Assembly (NCBI GenBank): GCA_029987395.1
Contig: DALTVX010000084.1
Coordinates: 1 to 7,901 of the forward strand
Source: Methanocorpusculum sp.
Lineage (GTDB): Archaea; Halobacteriota; Methanomicrobia; Methanomicrobiales; Methanocorpusculaceae
DNA length: 7,901 nucleotides
Direction: 5' to 3'
This document shows, piece after piece, positions 1 to 4,962 of this stretch. The position numbers and the translations under genes are program-made. Every line of letters begins with the position of its first letter. Position 1 is the stretch's first letter. The notes beneath the pieces are model-generated. The model did no database searches, had not been told where the DNA came from, and worked only from the letters and a program-made list of their open reading frames with translations.

Positions 1-204
1 CTGCCACTCGCCGTTTGGTCTTTTGACATCTGTTAGGGCTTCCATTGCTTCAAGACCGTCCTCGTCATGGCATTCCACCTCCAAGGTGTCCTCCACCTCA
101 CCGGTCTCGGTGTTGTACCGCTCCCAGGTGACGATATCTTCTTCATCAAATTCATCATCACATGGACACTGCTTGGGAGCGGATTTCTTAAACAAATCGA
201 ACAT
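1..204 (-). CDS. Acidic hypothetical protein, C-terminus cut by window edge
   Basis: I do not recognise this gene. The minus-strand frame opens with ATG at 204-202 (protein start MFDLFKKSAPKQCPCDDEFD) and stays open for 68 codons to the window edge, so the C-terminus is missing. After a short basic, hydrophobic start there is a Cys-Pro-Cys at residues 13-15, then a strongly acidic run (DDEFDEED) and many Glu and Asp residues throughout. No signal peptide or membrane segment is visible. A GGAG at 218-215 lies 10 bases before the ATG and could be a Shine-Dalgarno. The gene follows the nucleotidyltransferase gene by 51 bases in the same direction with no strong terminator between, so co-transcription is possible, although a TATA-like stretch also lies in the gap. 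The C-P-C could bind metal, but with only two cysteines close together that is speculation. Confidence 0.68.
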   Translation of the reverse strand, partial: MFDLFKKSAPKQCPCDDEFDEEDIVTWERYNTETGEVEDTLEVECHDEDGLEAMEALTDVKRPNGEWQ

Positions 205-224
205 AGAGATAAATCTCCACAAAA

Positions 225-238
225 GAATAAATATTTTT
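225..238 (-). promoter_or_regulatory. TATA-like element upstream of the acidic protein gene
   Basis: On the minus strand an A/T-only stretch reading AAAAATATTTATT sits about 27 bases before the ATG at 204. That matches the usual archaeal box A distance for a start site at or very near the ATG. If this promoter is used, the GGAG at 218-215 would not be transcribed, so the gene would be either leaderless from this promoter or Shine-Dalgarno-driven on a read-through transcript. The surrounding DNA is A/T-rich, so this is a weak call. Confidence 0.3.
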
Positions 239-255
239 CTCTTTTTTCAAGAAGG

Positions 256-1182
256 TCACCGGTCGAGGAGAGTCCGCGAAACGATATACTCACCGTGAGC
301 TTCGCGGGTGGTTCCAACGATAAGCCAGGTCTGATCCCCATGCTCCTCGACAACGCCTTGTGCTTCGAGCGTCTCTCCGGTGAAACACTGGCCACAGTAC
401 GTGTGCGTAAAGGACAGGACCATATCGATCTCCTCATGATCGACCATGTAGATCCCGGGCGAATCAAATGCTAAGCTCGCATCCGTGACCTTTGCCTCGA
501 TCGACATCTTCCCGGTCTTTACCCCAAGCGTGATCGGCGGAACAGAGTGGATATTATCGTATCCTCTCGAGTAGAGCAGATCGAAATAGGTCCCCTCAAA
601 CTCGCCGCGATTGAATTTGCGGCTTTCATGCAAAACGAAATCATCGAAGCTGATGTCCGGGACCCTCTTTCGATAAACCTTCTGCCACATCTCCTCGCTC
701 ATCGAGGGAATCTTGCCCGCCTCAATTGCGGCCATCAGCTGTTCGCGTGCCACAAACCATGACGACCCGTAGACGACCATATCGATATCCGATGCCTGAT
801 TTTCTAGACCTGCCAGGAGCGAACCCGTGCATCCAAAGCTCATCGGCGGCAGATGAAAGTGGGAGAAAAGCCGCGCGACACGAGGATCTCGGGCGGCTAT
901 GCCTGCTGCCTCCTCCTCGGGCTTGAACACGCGAGTGATATCTGCGAGCGGCACGCGATGTACCAGATCAAGGTATTCGGGTTTATGCTCCTTGACCCAC
1001 GCGAATGCATCCGCAAAATCATATTTTGTATATCTGGTTCCTGACGGCGCCGTTCTGTCTCCATCTGGTGTTGGAACATATCGCAGAACGCATTCAGCGC
1101 GGATGTCATTTTCATACCCGGAAACGGCGTAAAGACAGCCGTCCTTTGTCATAACAAAATCACGTAAGCGGATCGGTTTCAT
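256..1182 (-). CDS. Nucleotidyltransferase-fold protein (DNA polymerase beta-like superfamily)
   Basis: 308 aa. The middle of the protein carries the pattern of the Pol-beta-type nucleotidyltransferase superfamily: Gly120-Ser121 in FGCTGSLLAG, followed by Asp132 and Asp134 in SDIDMVVYG, the expected metal-binding pair. Asp201 in GTYFDLLYSR is a candidate third carboxylate. An N-terminal region of about 110 residues and a C-terminal part with a Cys-x2-Cys (263, 266) flank the catalytic core. From memory, methanogens carry similar proteins annotated as DNA polymerase beta domain or nucleotidyltransferase proteins; the substrate is unknown to me. I chose the ATG at 1182 (MKPIRLRDFV): the longer frame from 1212 would start inside the tRNA-Leu gene. 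Only five T residues separate tRNA and ATG, and no Shine-Dalgarno is visible. A second in-frame ATG at 1152 is a less likely start because the residues before it look like part of the family's usual N-terminus. The gene ends in TGA at 258-256. Confidence 0.85.
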   Translation of the reverse strand: MKPIRLRDFVMTKDGCLYAVSGYENDIRAECVLRYVPTPDGDRTAPSGTRYTKYDFADAFAWVKEHKPEYLDLVHRVPLADITRVFKPEEEAAGIAARDPRVARLFSHFHLPPMSFGCTGSLLAGLENQASDIDMVVYGSSWFVAREQLMAAIEAGKIPSMSEEMWQKVYRKRVPDISFDDFVLHESRKFNRGEFEGTYFDLLYSRGYDNIHSVPPITLGVKTGKMSIEAKVTDASLAFDSPGIYMVDHEEIDMVLSFTHTYCGQCFTGETLEAQGVVEEHGDQTWLIVGTTREAHGEYIVSRTLLDR

Positions 1183-1187
1183 AAAAA

Positions 1188-1271
1188 TGCGAGGGAAGGG
1201 ATTCGAACCCATGAACTACTGAAGACCAGATCTTAAGTCTGGCGCCTTTGGCCTGGCTTGGCTACCCTCGC
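1188..1271 (-). tRNA. tRNA-Leu (anticodon UAA)
   Basis: 84-nt class II tRNA. The 7-bp acceptor stem GCGAGGG/CCCTCGC is perfect, with A as discriminator at 1188 and no encoded CCA. The D-arm has GCC/GGC. The anticodon stem CCAGA/TCTGG closes the loop CTTAAGA, which reads UAA in the anticodon position, and the T-loop is TTCGAAT. Length and the long variable region fit tRNA-Leu. Two oddities: the T-stem (ATGGG/CCCTT) has a U·U opposition at the second pair, and the variable region (TCTTCAGTAGTTC) forms at most about two Watson-Crick pairs. The nucleotidyltransferase ATG lies five bases downstream on the same strand, so transcription probably continues into it. Confidence 0.92.
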
Positions 1272-1295
1272 CTACCCTATTACATTAGATGCTCT

Positions 1296-1303
1296 TACAT
1301 AAA
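1296..1303 (-). promoter_or_regulatory. TATA box for tRNA-Leu (and possibly the nucleotidyltransferase gene)
   Basis: The minus strand reads TTTATGTA here, centred about 28 bases before the first base of tRNA-Leu at 1271. That is the normal spacing for an archaeal box A driving a tRNA with a leader of one or a few bases. Because the nucleotidyltransferase start is only six bases past the tRNA end, this may be the promoter for both. Confidence 0.5.
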
Positions 1304-1366
1304 AAAGAGAGCGGAAATGTATCAGTAAGTTCATGTATTTGCCATGCGAAAATATAGGGAAGATAA

Positions 1367-1439
1367 ACTCCTGTAGTGTAGTGGTCAATCATTCCGGCCT
1401 TTGGAGCCGGAGACGGTGGTTCGAATCCGCCCTGGAGTA
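1367..1439 (+). tRNA. tRNA-Gln (anticodon UUG)
   Basis: 73-nt tRNA and the only plus-strand gene in the window. The acceptor stem is ACTCCTG/CTGGAGT with one U·U opposition at position 6/67; the discriminator is A at 1439 and no CCA is encoded. The anticodon stem CCGGC/GCCGG is perfect and closes CTTTGGA, which places UUG at positions 34-36, for Gln. The T-arm is GGTGG-TTCGAAT-CCGCC with one G·U pair. The D-arm (GTG...) is short, and the CTTTGGA loop is typical of archaeal tRNA-Gln. The gene is divergent from tRNA-Leu with 95 bases between them; I could not pick a convincing box A, since the obvious AAAATATA at 1350-1357 is too close to the mature 5' end. It is followed by a hairpin. Confidence 0.95.
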
Positions 1440-1444
1440 TCTAC

Positions 1445-1465
1445 GTGAGAAAAAAATATTCTCAC
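1445..1465 (+). terminator. Inverted repeat downstream of tRNA-Gln, possible terminator
   Basis: GTGAGAA at 1445-1451 and TTCTCAC at 1459-1465 form a perfect 7-bp stem with the loop AAAAATA, starting six bases after the tRNA-Gln end. A T4 run follows at 1470-1473 and a T5 run at 1485-1489. It lies between two convergent transcription units and could stop transcription from either side, but archaeal termination relies mainly on U-tracts, so the hairpin itself is only suggestive. Confidence 0.4.
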
Positions 1466-1473
1466 TCACTTTT

Positions 1474-1482
1474 AAAAAAAAA
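1474..1482 (-). terminator. U9 tract downstream of the Cache lipoprotein gene
   Basis: Nine A residues on the plus strand give a U9 run in the minus-strand transcript, 28 to 36 bases past the lipoprotein stop codon. U-tracts of this kind are the usual archaeal transcription end signal. The gene converges here with tRNA-Gln, which makes a stop signal expected. Confidence 0.5.
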
Positions 1483-1509
1483 TGTTTTTGTATTTCGTAT
1501 CTTGTCAGC

Positions 1510-2304
1510 TCACAACATACTTGACTTTGTTAACACGACACGCCACTCTCTTCCACCATAAGTGAGCGTATCCCAAACTGCTGTTTTTTGAACGTTTTCG
1601 GTGCCGTTGTCTGCGGTGAATACATAAGTCGTCTCGCCTGAGGGGTTTGCTGCGACAAGGTCTGCTGTGTCCTTTACGACGGAGTAGGCAGGATCGGTTC
1701 GAAGATTCACCCCTGCTTCGGAGATGTCGACATCGAATACCTGGATGCCGTCTGGCTGCATGACCCAGATGTTGTATCCCATCTCTTGAACCTTCTGCTG
1801 CTGCGCGCCAAAGAGACGATACGGATCAAAACTCATACTGATATACCCGGCATATTCTCCGGAGATCTCGACCGGTACCGAGAGAAGATGAGCCTCCATG
1901 CCGTTTTCGATCCTCATGAACTCGGAAACATACGCATCCTGATGTGAAAATGTCTCTTTGTTTGGAGGATAGCTGCTAAGATCTTGACCAAGCGTACTCT
2001 TGACATTGTTTGGGCACACGGCAATGACGATCCCGTTTTCATCCGCTATCAGCATGTCATGGACCAACGTTGTTCTCTGATAGAGGGTTGCAAGGATCTG
2101 CTGTGCATTCTTTAGTGTTGGATAGGACGCATACGAATCAGCCGCTAACTCGGCTTTAAGCGTTGTCGTGCTAAGCTCGGTATGTAATGATGCGATCACA
2201 TCTGCCAAAACATCCTTCTGGGTCGGTGTCTGATCCACACATCCTGCCGATAAACAGGACAGCAGAATGAGAAAGACAACCACACAAGACAAAAAAAACT
2301 TCAT
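1510..2304 (-). CDS. Putative Cache-like sensor lipoprotein, no output domain
   Basis: 264 aa. The start MKFFLSCVVVFLILLSCLSAGC is a lipoprotein-type signal: Lys2, a hydrophobic core, then the lipobox LSAG|C with Cys22 as the probable lipidated residue, so the mature protein should sit on the outer face of the membrane. After a helical stretch (about 30-75) two PAS-like lobes follow: about 80-165 (MLIADENGIVIAV, then SGEYAGYISMSFDPYRLF) and about 175-262 (NIWVMQPDGIQVFDVD, then TYGGREWRVVLTK). This layout resembles the double Cache (dCache) small-molecule sensors of chemoreceptors and histidine kinases. Unlike those there is no second membrane segment or signalling domain, so it may act as a binding protein or with a partner. 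The assignment is from motif shape, not a search. No Shine-Dalgarno precedes the ATG, and a TATA-like box lies close upstream. TGA stop at 1510-1512. Confidence 0.78.
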   Translation of the reverse strand: MKFFLSCVVVFLILLSCLSAGCVDQTPTQKDVLADVIASLHTELSTTTLKAELAADSYASYPTLKNAQQILATLYQRTTLVHDMLIADENGIVIAVCPNNVKSTLGQDLSSYPPNKETFSHQDAYVSEFMRIENGMEAHLLSVPVEISGEYAGYISMSFDPYRLFGAQQQKVQEMGYNIWVMQPDGIQVFDVDISEAGVNLRTDPAYSVVKDTADLVAANPSGETTYVFTADNGTENVQKTAVWDTLTYGGREWRVVLTKSSML

Positions 2305-2322
2305 AGTAATACTATTATCTCA

Positions 2323-2330
2323 TATGTAAA
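2323..2330 (-). promoter_or_regulatory. TATA-like box for the Cache lipoprotein gene
   Basis: The minus strand reads TTTACATA, centred about 22 bases before the ATG at 2304. The spacing is slightly short for box A, which would imply a leaderless or nearly leaderless message, in keeping with the lack of a Shine-Dalgarno. The 53-base gap to the ligase gene leaves little other room for a promoter. Confidence 0.35.
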
Positions 2331-2358
2331 AATGGTATTGATGCTACAAGGATCTTGT
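2328..2358 (-). terminator. Weak hairpin plus U5 after the ligase gene
   Basis: ACAAG (2346-2350) and CTTGT (2354-2358) form a 5-bp inverted repeat around GAT, overlapping the ligase stop codon (2360-2358). A U5 run on the minus strand lies further on at 2332-2328. It could end the MBL-ligase operon, but it is short and the U-run is distant, so read-through into the lipoprotein gene is possible. Confidence 0.28.
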
Positions 2359-3998
2359 TACTCTTCCTTGTTTTGCAGAGAATACCTGCGTGTGAGGCTT
2401 TCCAGAGTCTCGATCTCCTCCACATTCTTATCATCCCGGAGCCTTACAAAGCGCGGGAACCGCAGAGCATATCCGGCCGCATAGTTCGTGCTCTTCTGCA
2501 GCTCTGCATATCCTACCTCGAAGACCACATCCGGTTCAAACGAGACGGTCTTTCCTTTTTCTGCGATGATCTTCTCTTTGAACAGCTCATACAGAGTCGA
2601 AAGCATCGAGTCATCAATTCCGGTTGCCACGCGGGAGACCTCCAAGAGATCGCCGTTCTCATCCTGACATGCGAGAAGGAAGGAGCCAAACATCTTTGCA
2701 CGTTTTCCTTCTCCCCACTCGGCTCCGGTCACCACGAGATCGATCGTGTCCACCTCCGGCTTGATCTTTATCCAGAACTTGCCGCGGTTTCCGGGGAGAT
2801 AGGGTGAGTCGAGAACCTTGAGCATGATCCCTTCGTTTCCGTTATCAAGCGACTCGTGATAGTATGCTTCGATCTCGTCCACCGAATCGCTCACGATCTG
2901 CGAGGCGACATACTCGATCATCACCGACTCAAGGACCTTTCTGCGTTCGCTGAACGGAAGATCGATCAGGGTCTCTCCATCTGCCGCAAGGATGTCAAAG
3001 ACCCAAGGAAGAAGCGTGACTGCATCCTGGGCGTCCTGCACACCATGCTTTCTGCGGATCCGCCGAAGGATCGTCTGGAAAGGCATGGGTTTTCCATTCA
3101 TGATCGCGATGACCTCCCCGTCGATGATAACGTCATGCGTTGTTGCCGCATCCAGCATCTCAACAACATCAGGGAGAGACGCCGTCATCTCATCAAGACG
3201 CCGTGAATAGATCGCACACCTTCCACCGGATTTGTGGAACTGGAACCTGCTCCCGTCATATTTATTTTCAGCGGCGACCTTTCCATGGGTCTCCACCATG
3301 GAGGCGATGGATCCCTGCTGGGCGAGCATCATCTTCACCGGCCGAAATGCCGTGATCTTCAGATCAGATAGACGCTTCGGATCGGATTTCGCAAGGCATG
3401 CCACCTCACCAAGATCGTTGAGTGCCTGATGTGCATGCTCGACCACTTCAGATGGGACCCCAAACGCTTTCGAAACAGCATCCTTCACCACGCCTTCCCC
3501 AACGCCGATCCTCATCTCCTCGAGCATCAGCCGTGCAAGATATCTTCCTTCCAGCGGGCTCGCGTTTGAGAGAAGATACTGGGCTGATCTGAGCCGTTCC
3601 TGTTGGGATCGTCTGCCGGAGGAGTTTGCCATCTGCAGAAAACGGTTGTTCACATCCAGAAGATCCAGTTCTTCTGAGAAGAACATGGTCTGCTCCCGTT
3701 TTTCGAGAAGGCTCTCGACGACCTTTCCGACATCGCCGGAGTTGTTCATCTCCGAGACCACAAAGCTTCGTTTTTTTCCAATAACGTAGGCGAGGGCATC
3801 GTACAAAAGATTTGGGCCAAATCCGAGCTTCTCGGAGGACCAGTCGGGGAAAAGTTTCCCGCGCATGAATCTGACGAAGACCGGGAGCTCCTCCTCGGTG
3901 AGGCGGGGGAACTCCTCGGCAAGAATATCTGCTGTGGCAAGACGCGAAGGGGTCGCTTCGATTCTATTACATATGGATGCAAACTCGGAAAACTGCAT
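2358..3998 (-). CDS. lig: ATP-dependent DNA ligase (archaeal type)
   Basis: 546 aa, the normal length for archaeal ATP-dependent DNA ligases, which seal nicks in replication (Okazaki fragments) and repair. The order of parts is a helical DNA-binding domain (about 1-210), the nucleotidyltransferase core (about 220-420) and an OB-fold domain (about 420-535). Catalytic Lys246 sits in motif I (ENKYDGSR). Also visible are motif Ia-like SRRLDE (265-270), motif III DGEV (293-296), motif IIIa-like WVFDIL (332-337), motif IV EGIMLK (389-394) and motif V WIKIKP (409-414). The C-terminus has RFPRFVRLRDDK (513-524) as in other archaeal and eukaryotic ligase I proteins. It is intact with all core motifs. 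It starts five bases after the MBL gene, with a GAGGTG Shine-Dalgarno inside that gene's last codons, so it is the second gene of a two-gene operon. TAA stop at 2358-2360. Confidence 0.97.
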   Translation of the reverse strand: MQFSEFASICNRIEATPSRLATADILAEEFPRLTEEELPVFVRFMRGKLFPDWSSEKLGFGPNLLYDALAYVIGKKRSFVVSEMNNSGDVGKVVESLLEKREQTMFFSEELDLLDVNNRFLQMANSSGRRSQQERLRSAQYLLSNASPLEGRYLARLMLEEMRIGVGEGVVKDAVSKAFGVPSEVVEHAHQALNDLGEVACLAKSDPKRLSDLKITAFRPVKMMLAQQGSIASMVETHGKVAAENKYDGSRFQFHKSGGRCAIYSRRLDEMTASLPDVVEMLDAATTHDVIIDGEVIAIMNGKPMPFQTILRRIRRKHGVQDAQDAVTLLPWVFDILAADGETLIDLPFSERRKVLESVMIEYVASQIVSDSVDEIEAYYHESLDNGNEGIMLKVLDSPYLPGNRGKFWIKIKPEVDTIDLVVTGAEWGEGKRAKMFGSFLLACQDENGDLLEVSRVATGIDDSMLSTLYELFKEKIIAEKGKTVSFEPDVVFEVGYAELQKSTNYAAGYALRFPRFVRLRDDKNVEEIETLESLTRRYSLQNKEE

Positions 3999-4003
3999 GT
4001 ATT

Positions 4004-4846
4004 TTACACCTCAAACCGTACGAGCCGGCGTTCCCGGTAATCAGCGAGCTGGTCACTGACATAGATCTCTGTTCCGCTTTCTCCAACCGCAGACAAGGCC
4101 AGTTCACGGGCGATGTTTGGGCGATTGTAATTTTCTGAAAGATGGGCAAGGGCGATGACCCCGACATCCTTTGAAAGTTCCGCGACACATTCGGATGAAG
4201 CTTCATTCGAAAGATGCCCGTCATGCTGGATCCGGTCTTTCAGATATTTCGGGTAGACCCGGAGAACACATTTGTTTCCAAGACAGTTCGCCCCGCAGGA
4301 TCGGCAGAGTTCGCATTCCGGGAACCGATCTGTTTTCATCGCAGGAGAGCTGTAGTTACTTTCCAAAACCACGGCATCACAGGCCGAAAGGATCGTCTTC
4401 ATCGTCCCCGATATCTCGTGTGTGTCGAGGCATATCCCGACCCGGGAATCTCCGTCGTCGATCACAAAACCGGTCGGCTCGGCCGCATCATGATACGCCC
4501 GAAACGATGTGACCTTCAAACCACCGGCGGTGACCGGGATGTGTTCATGGCAAAGAACACGCTCTGCCGAGGTCGAGATGAGATTACCATGTTTCATGGC
4601 GTCATGTGTCCCGCCTGATGCAAAAACTGGAATATGTGCCGCGTTTACAAATGCTTTTGCGGAACGAACATGGTCCGTATGTTCGTGGGTGATGCAAAGC
4701 CCGCGAAGATTATTGGTATTTAGATCCATACTTTGCAGTGTGCGCATTAAATATCCAAGACCTGCATCAATAATTATCGAATCGGAATCGTTTCCAACAT
4801 AGATACAGTTTCCTTTACTGCCACTTGCAAGAAGGATACAATCCAT
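4004..4846 (-). CDS. Metallo-beta-lactamase-fold hydrolase, YycJ/WalJ-like, possible nuclease
   Basis: 280 aa. The N-terminus (MDCILLASGSKGNCIYV) and HEHTDH at 54-59 mark an MBL-fold protein of the YycJ/WalJ type. The remaining metal and active-site candidates are His119 (RAYHD), Asp141 (LDTHE), GHLSNEA (210-216) and His235 (ALAHLSENYN). Bacterial relatives have been proposed to be DNA exonucleases or phosphodiesterases; activity here is inferred. Between LESNY (161-165) and YLKDRI sits an insert with five cysteines, Cys178, 181, 184, 188 and 193 (C-x2-C-x2-C-x3-C-x4-C), that I do not remember from the bacterial proteins; it looks like a metal or Fe-S site. The gene is five bases upstream of the ligase gene, which suggests a shared role in DNA repair. 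No Shine-Dalgarno is evident before the ATG at 4846. It begins a new transcription unit after the symporter's terminator. TAA stop at 4004-4006. Confidence 0.9.
   Translation of the reverse strand: MDCILLASGSKGNCIYVGNDSDSIIIDAGLGYLMRTLQSMDLNTNNLRGLCITHEHTDHVRSAKAFVNAAHIPVFASGGTHDAMKHGNLISTSAERVLCHEHIPVTAGGLKVTSFRAYHDAAEPTGFVIDDGDSRVGICLDTHEISGTMKTILSACDAVVLESNYSSPAMKTDRFPECELCRSCGANCLGNKCVLRVYPKYLKDRIQHDGHLSNEASSECVAELSKDVGVIALAHLSENYNRPNIARELALSAVGESGTEIYVSDQLADYRERRLVRFEV
4007..4012 (-). promoter_or_regulatory. Shine-Dalgarno of the ligase gene inside the MBL gene's end
   Basis: The minus strand reads GAGGTG in the last two sense codons (Glu, Val) of the MBL gene, immediately before its TAA and eight bases before the ligase ATG at 3998. 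It is the clearest ribosome binding site in the window and supports translational coupling of the two genes and the choice of the ligase start. Confidence 0.75.
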
Positions 4847-4922
4847 TGGTATAGTGTTGGTTTTACTAAGAGAAAAAGACCCAAGGATTTCTTTTGAAAA
4901 CTTTTCTGCAGGAAGCGCAGAT

Positions 4923-4962
4923 AAAAAAAATAAGAGTATGATCTAAATGGATCCTTACTCTT
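4923..4962 (-). terminator. Hairpin plus U8 terminator of the symporter gene
   Basis: On the minus strand AAGAGTA (4962-4956) pairs perfectly with TACTCTT (4938-4932), a 7-bp stem with a nested GATC/GATC pairing in the loop, followed one base later by eight U residues (4930-4923). The stop codon TAA (4957-4955) is partly inside the first arm. It looks like a bacterial-type intrinsic terminator and cleanly separates the symporter from the MBL-ligase operon. Confidence 0.7.

Noticed and set aside
33..467. Minus-strand reading frame of 144 codons overlapping the nucleotidyltransferase end and the acidic protein
   Set aside because: It runs out of frame through the conserved nucleotidyltransferase C-terminus and gives Arg/Ser-rich sequence without family features; the 204-1 frame gives a coherent acidic protein with a possible Shine-Dalgarno.
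67..474. Plus-strand frame of 135 codons
   Set aside because: It is antisense to two minus-strand genes, spans their gap, and has no promoter or recognisable domain.
1183..1212. Upstream start of the nucleotidyltransferase gene at 1212
   Set aside because: It would place ten residues inside the tRNA-Leu T-arm and acceptor stem; the ATG at 1182 lies just outside the tRNA and fits the expected N-terminus.
1188..1439. tRNA genes as integration sites for a mobile element
   Set aside because: I saw no repeated tRNA 3' end elsewhere in the window, no integrase and no foreign-looking genes next to either tRNA.
1440..1509. Small RNA such as a C/D box guide in the gap after tRNA-Gln
   Set aside because: No paired C (RTGATGA) and D (CTGA) boxes are present; the gap holds only the hairpin and A/T runs.
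2355..2807. Plus-strand frame of 150 codons opposite the ligase
   Set aside because: It is the complement of the ligase OB-fold coding region, whose protein motifs are clearly conserved; such antisense open frames are common in G/C-balanced genes.
4896..4906. GAAAA-C-TTTTC inverted repeat upstream of the MBL gene as an operator
   Set aside because: It consists of A and T runs in an A/T-rich gap, is 50 bases from the ATG and has no second copy, so chance is the simpler explanation.
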